This document shows positions 6,700-20,400 of a stretch of DNA of 64,000 bases, one piece after another. The DNA is taken from the NCBI GenBank assembly GCA_002840095.1, contig PGZL01000008.1, positions 186,001-250,000 on the forward strand. The letters run 5' to 3'. The DNA comes from Gammaproteobacteria bacterium HGW-Gammaproteobacteria-1 (GTDB lineage Bacteria > Pseudomonadota > Gammaproteobacteria > Thiohalomonadales > Thiohalomonadaceae). The notes below the pieces were generated by a model, which saw only the letters and a program-made list of their open reading frames with translations, made no database searches and was not told the DNA's origin. The translations under genes were made by a program, and so were the position numbers. Position 1 is the stretch's first letter, and each line of letters starts with the position of its first letter.

Positions 6700-8448
6700 A
6701 TGCGCCATCTGTCCCCGTTTTTTTGTACCCCTTTCTTGCTGATCCCCCTCGCGGCGGCTTTTGCCCAAACACCTCCCGATGCCGGTTCGTTGCTGCGCCA
6801 GCAGGAGCAGCTCGAACAAAAGCTTCCTGACCAGTTCCCCGAGGCCGAGGCGCCTGAGGTGGTCAAGCCGGCCATCAAGCCGGTGCCGGGGGCGAAGGTT
6901 CTGGTCAAGGGTGTGCGCTTCAGCGGCGCCACCGAACTGGCGCCTGCGGCGGAACTCGATGCACTGGTTGCAGGGGCTATCGGCCAGGAACTGGATTTCG
7001 TCGGCCTGCAGGCCCTGGCCGACAAGGTCACCGCACACCTGCGCAAAGCGGGCTGGCTGCTGGCCCGCGCCTATCTGCCGCAGCAGGACGTCACTGGGGG
7101 CATCATAGAGATCGCCATCCTCAAGGGACGGCTGGATGGTGCGGCCATCGAGGGTGGCGGCTGGAAAATCTCGTTGAACGAGGGTGCCCGTATCGATGCC
7201 GGTACCCTCAACGCCATCGCCGAGGCCGCCGCCCCCTCCGGCAGTGCGGTGCGGCAGGAAGAGCTGGAGCGCGCCCTGCTGCTCATGAACGACCTGCCCG
7301 GCGTCGGCGCCCGTTCACGCCTGGAGCCGGGCACCGAAACCGGCACCACCCGGATCACCGTCGACGCCACCGAAGGGCCGCTGTTCACCGGCAACGCCTG
7401 GGCCGACAACAACGGCAACCACAGCACCGGCGAAAACCAGCTCAACGCCGCCCTCAACCTCAACGACCCCAGTGGCCGCGGCGACCAAGCCACCTTCTCG
7501 GCCACGGCCAGCGAAGGCATCCGCATGGCTCGCCTGGGCTACAGCATCCCCCTGGGTTCCAACGGTCTGCGCGCCAGCGCCGGCTACACCGCCATGCATT
7601 ACGAAGTGAAAGAGGGCAGCGGCGTTGCCGCCGGGCTGGAGGGCGATTCCGGCATCGCCCGTGTCGCCCTTGCCTACCCTTTCATCCGCAGCCGCACCTT
7701 CAGCCTGCGCGGCAGCCTGGACGCGGAACACAAGGTCCTCAAGGACGACAGCAGCGTCGGCGCCCTGCGCGACAAGCGCGTCGCCGCCTATACCCTGGGC
7801 CTCTCCGGCGACAGCCTGGACCAGTGGGGCGGCGGCGGCCTCAACGGCTTCGGCGTCAGCATGACGGCAGGCGACCTCGACCTCTCCCGCGTCGCCGCCG
7901 ACCAGGCGGCCGACGCCGCCACCCTGAACACCCAGGGCGGCTACAGCAAACTCAGCCTCAACGCCTCGCGCCTGCAACGGCTGCCCGGCAGTTTCACCCT
8001 GCTCGGCAAGTTCTCCGCCCAACTGGCCGGCGGCAACCTCGACTCCTCCGAACAATTCATTCTGGGTGGGCCTGCCGGCGTGCGCGCCTACCCGGTGGGC
8101 GAGGCCCAGGGTGACGAGGGCTGGCTCCTCGGCGCCGAGTTGCGCTACGACTGGCCGGGAAGTACGCCGCTAGGCGCGCTGCAACTCGCGGCCTTCGCCG
8201 ACACCGGCCATATCCGCCTGCACAGCGATCCCGGCAGCGTGACCATTCCTACCGCCACCGGGAAGAACAGCTACCAACTCAGCGGCGCCGGCCTGGGGCT
8301 CAATCTCAGCAAGCCTGGCAGCTACAGCCTGCGCTTGGCCTGGGCCCACACGATCGGCGACAACGACGGCCGCAGCATCACCGGCAACAACGCCGACGGC
8401 GAAAAAGACAACAGCCGCTTCTGGCTCCAGGCCGTGGCCTGGTTCTGA
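6700..8448 (+). CDS. Two-partner secretion outer-membrane transporter (TpsB, ShlB/FhaC family)
   Basis: A 582-residue TpsB protein. ATG 6700 gives a signal peptide ending AAAFAQTPP, with GGGAG upstream at good spacing. The periplasmic part has two POTRA domains (about residues 60-135, VLVKGVRFSGATEL, and 140-215, GAIEIAILKG-type). The C-terminal 370 residues form the 16-strand barrel, with the FhaC signature LGGPAGVRAYPVGEAQGDEG and a terminal aromatic strand ending LQAVAWF. It exports the exoprotein encoded 26 bases downstream by recognising that protein's N-terminal secretion domain. Length and domain order are normal for the family. Confidence 0.9.
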   Translation: MRHLSPFFCTPFLLIPLAAAFAQTPPDAGSLLRQQEQLEQKLPDQFPEAEAPEVVKPAIKPVPGAKVLVKGVRFSGATELAPAAELDALVAGAIGQELDFVGLQALADKVTAHLRKAGWLLARAYLPQQDVTGGIIEIAILKGRLDGAAIEGGGWKISLNEGARIDAGTLNAIAEAAAPSGSAVRQEELERALLLMNDLPGVGARSRLEPGTETGTTRITVDATEGPLFTGNAWADNNGNHSTGENQLNAALNLNDPSGRGDQATFSATASEGIRMARLGYSIPLGSNGLRASAGYTAMHYEVKEGSGVAAGLEGDSGIARVALAYPFIRSRTFSLRGSLDAEHKVLKDDSSVGALRDKRVAAYTLGLSGDSLDQWGGGGLNGFGVSMTAGDLDLSRVAADQAADAATLNTQGGYSKLSLNASRLQRLPGSFTLLGKFSAQLAGGNLDSSEQFILGGPAGVRAYPVGEAQGDEGWLLGAELRYDWPGSTPLGALQLAAFADTGHIRLHSDPGSVTIPTATGKNSYQLSGAGLGLNLSKPGSYSLRLAWAHTIGDNDGRSITGNNADGEKDNSRFWLQAVAWF

Positions 8449-8474
8449 AGGACAAGGGAGAAGGGAGAAAGATC

Positions 8475-11400
8475 ATGAATAAAATCTACCGCATCGTCTG
8501 GAGCCGCGTCAGAAACGCCTTTGTCGTCGTGGGCGAGATCGCCCGCAGCATGGGCAAGTCCTCCACCACCCAGGACGCCCGCGCCCAACTCCCTCTCGTT
8601 GGCGAGGACGCCAGCGCCTGTAGCTCCCTCTCCCTGAGGGAGAGGGTCGAGGTGAGGGGATCTGGCGCAAGGGGCTCAAGCACCCTCCACGCCGCCATCC
8701 TCCTCGCCCTGGCATCCCCCGTCTTGGCCGCCCCCGCGCCCGACGCGCTTCCCACCGGCGGCCAGATCACCGCCGGCAGCGGCAGCATCAGCCAATCCGG
8801 CGCCAGCATGACGGTGCAGCAGAACACCGACAAGCTCATCGCCAACTGGCAGAGCTTCGACATCGGCGCCAGCGCCAGCGTCACCTTCAACCAGCCCTCC
8901 AGCAGCAGCGTCGCCCTCAACCGCGTGCTCGGGCAAGACCCCAGCCAGATCCTCGGCCAGCTCAACGCCAACGGCCAGGTCATGCTGGTCAACCCGGCCG
9001 GCGTCGTGTTCGGCCAGGGCAGCCAGGTCAACGTCGGCGGCATCACCGCCACCACCCTCAACATCTCGGATGCCGACTTCCTCGCTGGCAACTACCGTTT
9101 CAGCGACAGCGCCAACGCGGCGACTGTGCAGAACCTTGGTCACATCCTCGCCAACGGCGGCGTGGTCGCCCTCGTCGCGCCGGTGGTGAAAAACGAAGGC
9201 GCCATCGAAACCCCCGACGGCAGCACCGCCCTCGTTGCAGGCAATGACGTCACCCTCGACTTCTCCGGCGATGGACTGGTCACTGTCACCGTCAGCCTGA
9301 GCACGCTCGACAACTTGGTCGAAAACAAGGGCGCCATCCGCGCCGACGAGGGGCTGGTCATCCTCACCGCCGGGGCGGCCAGCGACCTGCTTTCGGGTGT
9401 CGTCAACAACGCAGGCATTATCGAGGCCAGGGGTCTCACCCAGCAGGGCGGGCGCATCGTGCTCGATGGTGGCTTCGTCACCAACACCGGCACCCTCAAT
9501 GCTAGTAGCACCACGCACAACGGCGGCGAGATCGCCATCAGCGGTGCGACGGTTGGCCTGGGCGGCGACATCGATGCCGATGGCGCCAACGGCGGCAGCA
9601 TCAGCGTCATCAGCGCCGGCCTGCTCTCGCTCGCCGAGCAGGTGCATGCCAGAGGCACGAACGGGGACGGCGGCAGCATCGACTACAGCGCCGCTCGCAT
9701 CATCGAAAGCACCACCGGCAGCACCGACGCCAGCGGCAGCGTCAACGGCGGCGCCATTCGCGTCGACGGTGGCGGCCAGTTCGCCAGCTCCGGCAGCTAT
9801 CGTGCCGACGGCGCGCAAGGCGACGGCGGCCGCATCGACATCAGCGCCGACGGCGTGAGCCTGCTCTCGGCCACGGTGAGCGCCAGCGGCGCCGACAGCG
9901 GCGGCCTAGTGCGCATCGGCGGCGCCTTCCAGGGCGGCAAGGCACTGGATCCATCGCAGCCCTACTCTGACAGCTTCCTCGGCCGCTGGGGCGCAACGGC
10001 CCCCATCCGTAACGCCGGCTCCACCTTCATCAACGACGCGACCACCATCGACATCAGCGGCGGCGCTGGTCGGGGCGGCACCGCCGTCGTCTGGTCGGAC
10101 AACCAGACCACCTTCATCGGCCAGATCGACGCCACCGGCGGCGCGGGCGGCGGCTCGGTGGAGCTTTCCTCGGCCGGCGACCTGCGCAAGGCGGCGCTCA
10201 CCGGCGTTAACGTCGGCAACGGCCTCCTGCTGCTCGACCCCAAAAACATCGTCGTCGGCGATGTACCGACCGTCGAGAGCTGGGCCTACGCCGCCGTCAT
10301 GGGCGTGGCCTATGGCCCGTTGTCGACAACGCGGCCGGTCGGGGTCGGGTTGGAGGCGAGCGATTATTTCGGCTCCTCGGTCTCCCTCAACGCCGCGGGC
10401 GACCGGCTGGCGGTGGGGGCGATATTCGACGGCGGCAGCGGCAACGCAGCGGACGGCAGCGGCGCGGTCTACCTCTTCAGCTTCACCGACACCAGCTTTT
10501 CGGGCGGCGCCCTGGAGGCGACCCTGGGCAAGGGTTATACCGGCGGCAAGAACGTCGATGTTGCCCCGCTGGAGGCGTACGACGAGTTCGGCTCCTCGGT
10601 CTCCCTCAACGCCACGGGCGATCGGCTGGCGGTAGGGGCGCGTGTCGATGCTGGCAGCGGCAACACGGCAGGTAATTATACCGGTGCGGTCTACCTGTTC
10701 AGCTTCACCGACACCAGTTTCACCGGCGGCGCCCTGGAGGCGACCCTGGGCAAGGGCTACAGCGGCGGCAAGAACGTGGACGTGGCGGCGCTGGAGGTGA
10801 ACGACATGTTCGGCTACTCGGTCTCGCTCAACGCCGTGGGCGATCGGCTGGCGGTGGGAGCGTTGAACGACGCGGGCAGCGGCAATGCGGTGGGCAATAG
10901 CGGCGCGGTCTATCTCTTCAGTTTCACCGACACCAGCTTCACCGGCGGGGCCTTGGAGGCGACCCTGGGCAAAGGCTATACCGGCGGCAAGAACGTCGAT
11001 GTTGCCGCGCTGGAGGCGAACGACCAGTTCGGCACCTCGGTCTCGCTCAACGCCGCGGGTGACCGGCTGGCGGTGGGGGCGATTGGTGACGACGGCAGCG
11101 GCAACGCGGCGGACGGCAGCGGCGCGGTGTATCTGTTCAGCTTCACCGACACCAGTTTCTCGGGTGGCGCCCTGGCGGCGACCCTGGGCAAGGGGTACAG
11201 CAGCGGCAAGAACGTCGATGTTTCCGCGTTGGAGTCCTGGGACGCCTTCGGCAGCGCGGTCTCTCTCAACGCGGCGGGCGACCGGCTGGCGGTGGGGGCG
11301 ATGTTCGACGCCGGCAGTGGCAACGCGGCGAACGCCAGCGGCGCGGTCTACCTCTTCAGCTTCACCGACACCGGCTTCTCCGGCGGCGCCCTGGAGGCGA

Positions 11401-14400
11401 CCCTGGGCAAGGGTTATACCGGCGGCAAGAACGTGGATGTTTTCGCGCTGGAAGGGAACGACTATTTCGGCGCCTCGGTCTCCCTCAACGCCGCGGGCGA
11501 CCGGTTGGCGGTGGGGGCGTATGGCGACGCCGGCAGCGGCAACGCGGTGAACACCAGCGGTGCGGTCTACCTCTTCAGCTTCGCCGACACCAGCTTCTCC
11601 ACCGGAAGGCTGGAAGGTGTCATGGGTTCGGGCTACCAGAACAACGGCTACACCGGCGGCAAGAACGTGGATGTGACAGTGCTGGAGGCGTGGGACGCTT
11701 TTGGCAGTGCGGTCTCCCTCAACGGGTTGGGTGACCGGCTGGCGGTGGGGGCGTATGGCGACGGCGGCAGCGGCAACGCGGCGGGCTACAGCGGTGCGGT
11801 CTACCTCTTCAGCTTCACCGACACCGGCTTCTCCGGCGGGGCTCTGGAGGCAACCCTGGGCAAGGGCTACAGCGGCGGCAAGAACGTCGATGTTTCCGCG
11901 CTGGAGGCGGGCGACGTCTTCGGCATTTCGGCCTCCCTCAATGCCACGGGCGACCGGCTGGCGGTAGGGGCGATTAGCGACGACGGCAGCGGTAACGCGG
12001 CGGACGGCAGCGGCGCGGTCTATCTGTTCAGCTTCACCGACACCAGCTTCACGGGCGGCGTCCTGGAGGCGACCGTGGGCAAAGGCTACACCAGCGGCAA
12101 GAACGTGAACGTGGCGGCGCTGGCGGCCAACGACAATTTCGGCCGATCGGTGTCGCTCAATGCCGCGGGCGACCGGCTGGCGGTGGGGGCGAACAACGAC
12201 GACGGCAGCGGTAACGCAGTGCTCAACAGCGGCGCGGTCTATCTATTCAGCTTCACCGACACCAGTTTCTCCGGCGGCGCCCTGGAGGCGACGCTGGGCA
12301 AGGGCTATACCGGTGGCAAGAACGTCGATGTTTCCGCGCTGGAAGGGGGTGACAACTTCGGCAACGCAGTCTCCCTCAACGCGGCGGGCGACCGGCTGGC
12401 GGTGGGGGCGTCAGGCGACGGCGGCAGCGGCAACACAGCGGGCAGCAGCGGCGCGGTCTACCTGTTCAGCTTCACCGACACCAGTTTCTCCGGCGGCGCC
12501 CTGGAGGCGACTCTGGGCAAGGGCTACAGCGGCGGTAAGAACGTGGACGTGGCGGCGCTGGGGTCGAACGACCAATTCGGCGGGGCGGTGTCGCTCAACG
12601 CGGCGGGCGACCGGCTGGCGGTGGGGGCGAGTGGGGACAGCGGCAGCGCCGACACGTCAGGCAGCGATACCGGCGCGGTCTACCTCTTCAGCTTCACCGA
12701 CACCGGTTTCTCCGGCGGCGCCCTGGAGGCGACTCTGGGCAAGGGCTACAGCGGCGGCAAGAGCCTGGACGTGTCGGCGTTGGGAGCGGGCGACTTTTTC
12801 GGCATGGGAGTGTCGCTGAACGCCACGGGCGATCGGCTGGTAGTGGGTGCGCCGGCCGAGGGCAGCAGCGGTAACGGTGCCGTCTATCTCTTCAGCTTCA
12901 TCGACACAAACTTCAGCGGCGGCATCCTCGAAGGCACGACGGGTCAGGGCTATCTTCCGACCGATAAAAACCTGAGCGTGGCACTGGATTCGGGGGACCT
13001 TTTCGGCAGTTCGGTCTCCCTTAACGCGGCGGGCAACCGACTGGCGGTGGGCGCGCGTGCCGACGGCGGCAGCGGCAACGCGATAACCGAGTACGGCGCG
13101 GTCTACCTCTTCAGTTTCACCGACACCAGCTTTTCGGGCGGCTCCCTGGAGGCGACCCTGGGCAAGGGTTACGCCGGCGGCAAGAACGTGGACGTGGCGG
13201 CGGGCCAGTGGTTCGGCGCCTCGGTCTCCCTCAACGCGGCGGGCGATCGGCTGGCGGTGGGGGCGCCAAAGGACTACGGCAGCGGCACGACGGTGGTTAA
13301 CAGCGGCGCGGTCTACCTGTTCAGCTTCACCGACACCAGCTTCGCCGGCGGCGCCCTGGAGGCGACCCTGGGCAAGGGCTACAGCGGCGGCAAGAACGTG
13401 GACGTGGCGGCGCTGGAGGTGAGCGACTATTTCGGCTGGTCGGTGTCGCTCAATGCCACGGGTGATCGGCTGGCGGTGGGGGCGGATTCCGACGACGGCA
13501 GCGGTAACGCGGTGAGCGGTAGTGGCGCGGTCTACCTCTTCAGCTTCGCCGACACCAGCTTCTCCGGCGGCGCCCTGGAGGCGACCCTGGGCAAGGGCTA
13601 CAGCGGTGGCAAGAACCTGGACGTGGCGGTGCTGGAGGCGAACGATGGATTCGGCTCCTCGGTCTCGCTCAATGCCGCGGGCGATCGGTTGGCGGTGGGG
13701 GCACCTGGCGACTACGGCAGCGACAACACGGCAGGTAATTATACCGGCGCGGTCTACCTCTTCAGCTTCACCGACACCAGTTTCTCCGGCGGCGCCCTGG
13801 AAGCGACCCTGGGCAAGGGCTACACCGGCGGCAAGAACGTGGACGTGGCGGCGCTGGGGGCGAACCGCAATTTCGGCGTGGCGGTGTCGCTCAACGCGGC
13901 GGGCGACCGGCTGGCAGTGGGGGCAAGAGGCGATTCCGGCGGCGGCACTTCGGTGGTTAACAGTGGCGCCGTGCGCCTTTTCAGCTTCACCGACACCGCC
14001 TTTTCCGGCGGCGCCTTGGAGGCAACCCTGGGCAAGGGCTACACCGGCGGCAAGAACGTCGATGTTTCCGCGCTGGAGGCGAACGATGCATTCGGCACCT
14101 CGGTCTCCCTCAATGCCACGGGCGACCGGCTGGCAGTGGGTGCGTATTCCGACGACGGCAGCGGCAACGTGGCGAGCAATAGTGGTGCGGTCTACCTCTT
14201 CACCATGAGCAGCACAACATCGCCCGCCACGCCGTTGGGCGACGCCTCGACCTACGCCTCGCTCAGCGGCCAGACCGCGAATGTGCTGGCCAGTGACGTT
14301 GCGGCCCAGCTTTCGACCGGTGCCTCCGTCTTCCTGCAAGCCTCCAACGATATCACCGTTGACAGAGCCATCACGGCGGACAACGCCGGCGGCAACGGTG

Positions 14401-17400
14401 GAGCTCTGGCGATGTATGCCGGGCGGTCGATCCTCGTCAATGCCGCGATAACGACCGATAACGGTTGGCTCTTCCTGACCGCCAATGAGAAGTTGATGCA
14501 GGGCGTCGTGAATGCCGACCGCGATGCGGGCGCTGCGGTCATCACTGTGGCGGATGGCGTTGCCATCGATGCGGGTACGGGCCTCGTAATCATCCAGGTA
14601 TTCGACGGCGCCGGAAAAACCTACACTCAAAGCGGAAACATCACCCTGGGCGGCGCCATTACCGCAGGAACCATCCAGGTGGATAACCAGGGGCCGACGG
14701 CAGGCTCCGGTGTGGTGCTGGGCAGTGGTGCGGTGCTCACCGCCAGCGGCACGGGCAACGCGATCGAGATCAACGGCGATACCTTCACCAACAATGCGGG
14801 TGCTTCTGCGCTGTCGGCGACGAACGGTCGCTGGCTGGTGTGGTCGGGCAATCCAACTGCGGACAACCGCGGCGGCCTGGCTTACGATTTCAAGCAATAC
14901 AACGCCGCCTACGGCGACACGGTACTGGGTAGCGGCAACGGCTTCCTCTACACTCTGGCACCGACTCTGACCGCCAGCCTGACGGGCACGGTGAGCAAGA
15001 CCTATGACGGCACCACCGACGCCACACTGGCCTCCGGCAACTACAGCGCCAGCGGCGCGGTGGATGGCGACACGGTCGCCCTGAACAATCCCACCAGCGG
15101 CAGCTACGACAACAAGAACGCCGGCACCGGCAAGCAGGTGACCGCGACAGGCGTGAGCATCACCGGCGCCACCAATGGCGCCGCAACGGTCTACGGCTAT
15201 CAACTGGCCAGCACCACGGCGAGCGGGAACGTCGGTACGGTGACGCAGCGTACCTTGACCGCCAGCTACAACGGCGTGAACCGGGTGTACGACGGCGCCA
15301 CCGATGCCACGGTAACCAGCAGCGACGACCGGGTTGCGGGGGACGTGCTGACCATCAGCGAGAGCGCCAGCTTCGCCGACAAGAACGTCGGCACCGGCAA
15401 GGTTGTCAGCGTCACTGGAGCCAGTCTCACTGGCACCGACGCCGGCAACTATGTGCTGGCCAGCACAACGGGCAGCACAAATGCCGACATCACGGCGCGC
15501 ACGTTGAATGTGAGCTACACCGGCGTGAACAGGGTGTATGACGGCACCTCCGATGCCACCGTGACTACCAATGACGACCGCGTGGTAGGCGACGTGCTGA
15601 CCATCAGCGACACGGCCAGCTTTGCTGACAAGAATGTCGGTACGGCCAAGACCGTGAGCGTTACCGGGGCCAGTCTCAGCGGCACCGATGCCGGCAACTA
15701 CTCGCTGGCCAGCACTACCGGCAGCACCACTGCCGACATCACGGCCAAGGCGATCACCGTCTCGGGTATTACGGCCGGCAACAAGATCTACGACGGCACC
15801 ACGGCGGCGACGGTCGATGCAAGCGGCGCGAGCTTCGGCGGCATGGTGGGGGGGGATGACCTCACTGTGGATACGTCCGGCGCCAGCGGCAGCTTCGCCG
15901 ACAAGAACGTGGGCACCGGCAAGGTTGTGACGGTTGCGGGCCTAGCGCTCAGCGGCACCGACGCGCTCAATTACACGATCAGTGATGGTTCCGGCGCCAC
16001 CGCCGACATCACCACCCGCACCTTGAGCGTGAGCTACACCGGTGTGAACCGGGTGTATGACGGCACCACCGACGCCACGGTCATCGCCAGCGACGACCGC
16101 ATCGCCGGGGATGTGCTGACGCTCAGCGACACGGCCAGCTTCGCCGACAAGAACGTGGGCACGGGCAAGACGGTGAGCGTGACGGGCGCGAGTATCAGCG
16201 GCGGGGTCGACGCCGGCAACTACGTGCTGGCTTCCACCACCGGTAGCACTACCGCCGAGATCACGGCCAAGGCGCTGACCGTAAGCGGCATCACCGCGCA
16301 GAACAAAGTGTACGACGGCACCACCGATGCCACGGTGGACGCGAGCGGGGCGAGCTTTGGCGGCATCGTGTCCGGCGACGACGTGGCGGTGAATGCAGGC
16401 ACCATTGGCGGCAGATTCGTCGACAAGAACGTCGGCACCGGTAAGGCGATTGACCTGACCGGTGTGAGCCTTTCGGGTACCGACGCAGGCAACTACACGC
16501 TGAACGACGTGAGCGGCGTCACCGCCGACATCACGGCGCGCACGCTGACCGTTGCAGGCTACACGGGGACGAACCGGGTGTATGACGGCACCACGGCGGC
16601 GACGGTAAGCGCCGGCGGCGACGACCGCGTGGCGGGCGACGTGCTGAGCGTATCGGCCACGGGCGCCTTCGCCGACAAGAACGTGGGTACGGCCAAGACG
16701 GTGAGCGTGAGCGGCGCCAGCCTATCGGGCACCGACGCCGGAAACTACGTCTTGGCGAGCACCACCGGTATCACCACCGCCGACATCACGGCGCGCACAC
16801 TGACCGTTGCAGGCTATGCGGGGACGAACCGGGTCTATGACGGCACAACCGATGCGACCGTAAACGCCAGCGGCGATGATCGGGTCGGCGGCGACGTGCT
16901 GACCATCGCGGCCACCGGGGCCTTCGACAATAAGAACGTCGGTACCGGCAAGACGGTAAGCGTGAGCGGTGCCAACCTCAGCGGCACGGATGCAGGCAAC
17001 TACGTGCTGGCATCCACCACGGGCAGCGCCACGGCCGACATCACGGCGCGTACGCTGACCGTTGCAGGCTATACGGGAACGAACCGGATCTATGACGGCA
17101 CGACCGATGCGACCGTAAACGCCAGCGGCGACGACCGTGTCGGCGGCGACATCCTGACCGTCGCGGCCACGGGTGCCTTCGGCGACAAAAACGTGGGCAC
17201 GGCCAAGGCGGTGACCGTGAGCGGTGCAAGCCTCTCGGGTACGGATGCGGGGAACTACGTGCTGGCATCCACCACCGGCAGCGCCACGGCCGACATCACG
17301 GTGCGGACGCTGGCCGTCAGCTACAGCGGCGTGAATCGTGTCTACGACGGCACCACCAGCGCCACGGTCACCACCAGCGACGACCGAGTGACGGGCGATG

Positions 17401-20400
17401 TGCTGACCATCAGCGACACGGCCAGTTTCGGCGACAAGAACGTGGGCGCGGGCAAGACAGTGAGCGTGAGCGGCACGAGTCTGTCGGGTACCGATGCCGG
17501 CAACTATGTCCTGGCCAGCACAACGGGCAGCACCACTGCCGACATCGCGGCCAAGGCACTGACCGTGAGCGGCATCACCGCGCAGAACAGGGTGTACGAC
17601 GGCACCACCGATGCCACGGTGGATGCGAGTGGCGCGAGTTTCGGCGGCATCGTGTCCGGCGACGACGTGGCGGTGAATGCCGGCACCATCGACGGTAGCT
17701 TCGCCGACAAGAACGTCGGCACCGGCAAGGCGATCAACCTGACCGGTGTGAGCCTTTCGGGTACCGACGCAGGCAACTACACGTTGAACGGCGTGGGCGG
17801 CGTCACCGCCGACATCACGGTGCGCACGCTGACCGTGAGTTACAGCGGCGTGAACCGGGTGTATGACGGCAGCACCGACGCCACGGTCACCAGCAGCGAC
17901 GATCGCGTGGCGGGGGATGTGCTAACGATCAGCGACATGGCCAGCTTCGCCGACAAGAACGTCGGCACCGGCAAGTCAGTGAGCGTGAGCAGCGCCAGCC
18001 TCAGCGGCACCGACGCGGGCAACTACGTGTTGGCATCCACGACGGGCAGCACCACCGCCGACATCACGGCGCGGACGCTGACCGTGAGCTACAGCGGCGT
18101 GAACCGGGTCTACGACGGCACCACCGATGCCACGGTCACCAGCAGCGACGACCGAGTGGCGGGCGACGTGCTGACGCTCAGCGACACGGCCAGCTTCGCT
18201 GACAAGAACGTGGGCAGCGGCAAGACGGTGAGCGTGAGCGGGGCCAGCCTCAGCGGCACAGATGCAGGCAACTACGTGCTGGCTTCCACGACGGGCAGCA
18301 CTACCGCCGACATCACGGCCAAGGCGATCGCGGTTTCGGGCATCACCGCCGCCGACAAGGTGTATGACGGTACCACCGATGCCATGGTGGACATCGGCTT
18401 GGCATCCTTCGGCGGGATGGTGGCGGGCGATGTGCTGACGGTGAGCGCCACGGGTGGCTTCTCGGACAAGAACGTGGGCACCGGCAAGACCGTAACCCTG
18501 ACGAGCAGCTACGGCGGCGCGGACGCGGGTAACTACACCTTCACAGACCAGGTCGGCACCACAGCCGACATCACTGCCAAGGCTGTCACGGTGTCGGGCA
18601 TCACGGCCGTCGACAAGACCTACGACGGCACCACGGTGGCGACGGTGAACACCGGTGCGACAACCTTCGGTGGGATGGTGGCCGGCGACGTGTTGACGGT
18701 GAGTGCCACCGGCAGCTTCGTCGACAAGAACGTGGGCACCGGCAAAAGCGTGACCTTGGCGAGCAGCTACGGTGGTGCGGACGCAGGCAACTACACCTTC
18801 ACAGACCAAGCCGGCACCACTGCCGACATCACGGCCAGACAGCTTGGCCTCGATCTGCAGGGCCAGGGCAGCAGGGTCTACGACGGCACCAACGTCATCT
18901 CCCTTTCCGGCGTCACGCCGTCCCTGACCGGGGTGATCTCAGGCGACACCGTCACCTCCGATACCGGGGCGGTGACCGGCTTCGTGGACAAGAATGTGGG
19001 CGCCAACAAGGCGGTGACCTTTACCGGTTTCGGCCTGCTAGGCGCCGACGCGGGCAACTATATCCTGGTCTCCGGTAGTGCGCCCTCGACGGCCAACATT
19101 ACACCGTGCACCCTCAACCTCAGTTACAGCGGTGTGAACCGGACCTACGACGGGACAACGGTGGCGACGGTGAACATCGGCGACGACCGCGTCGCCGGGG
19201 ATGCACTGAGCTTCGGCTACAGTGCGAGTTTCGCCGACAAGAACGTGGGTACGGGCAAGCCCGTCACCGTTACGGGCGCGGGCATCAGCGGTGGCGCCGA
19301 CGCCGGCAACTACGTGCTGGCCTCAACCACCGGCAGCACCGCGGCTGACATCTCCGCCAAGCTGCTCACCCTGCTCGGCCTGACCGCCGAGAACAAAATC
19401 TATGACGGCAATACGGACGCCACGATCAGCAATTACGGCAGCCTGTCCGGCGTGGTGGTGGGTGAAGACGTCACGCTGGATACGGGCAACGCTAGCGCCA
19501 GCTTCGCCGATCCCAACCCCGGCACCGGCAAGACGGTGACCGTGGCGAGTCTGCAACTGGCGGGCCTGGACATCGGCAACTACCTGTTTGGTGCGCAGAC
19601 AACGACGGCGGATATCTCCAGCACCGAGAATCCGCCATCGCCGCCAACAGGGGATCCGAATGACCCGAACGATCCTAGCGGTCCGAGTGGTCCGAACGGC
19701 CCCAGCGGGCCGAGTGATCCGTTCAATCCGCCACCGCTCTTTGACGACCCGAACGGTCCAAACGATCCCAACGACCCCAATGGGCCCAGCGACCCGAACG
19801 GCCCCAGCGACCCGAACGGCCCCAGTGACCCGAACGGTCCCAGCGACCCGAACGGCCCCAGTGACCCGAACGGTCCCAGTGACCCGAGCGGCCCCAGTGA
19901 CCCGAATGGGCCCAGTGACCCCAACGGTCCCAGCGACCCGAACGGCCCCAGTGACCCGAATGGGCCCAGTGACCCCAACGGTCCCAGCGACCCGAACGGT
20001 CCCAGCGGTCCTGACGGTCCCAGCGACCCCAAAGGCTCGAGCGATCCGAATGGTTCCAGGGATCCGAGTGGCAAAGGAAGAAGTAATGGAAATGACTCCA
20101 ACTCGGGTGGCGACGGCGGCAAAGGCAGCGATGGCAAAAGCGCCGGTACTGGCACGGACGTTCGGCCAGACGGCTATCTCGATTTTGAGGGCGACGGTAG
20201 TCCGGAGCCGATCAGCCTGGGCTACGAAGGCGATATTGCGGTGCTGGTCATTGGCACTGGCCAGTCGTACACCGTGGGCGAGGGGAATAGTCTGTGGCGC
20301 ATCGCCAGGTCGAGCCGGATTTACGGCGATGGCACCGGCTGGCCGCGCATCTACAAGGCCAATGGCGATCAGATCAGCGAACCCAGCCTGGTTTATCCAG

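Noticed and set aside
12657..15203. 848-residue minus-strand open frame
   Set aside because: It is a shadow of the repeated exoprotein gene. Its composition mirrors the repeats and there is no ribosome site or recognisable domain.
10361..19619. Regular repeats as a CRISPR array
   Set aside because: The repeats are 200-250 bases long, fully coding and in frame; no short repeat/spacer pattern is present anywhere in the window.
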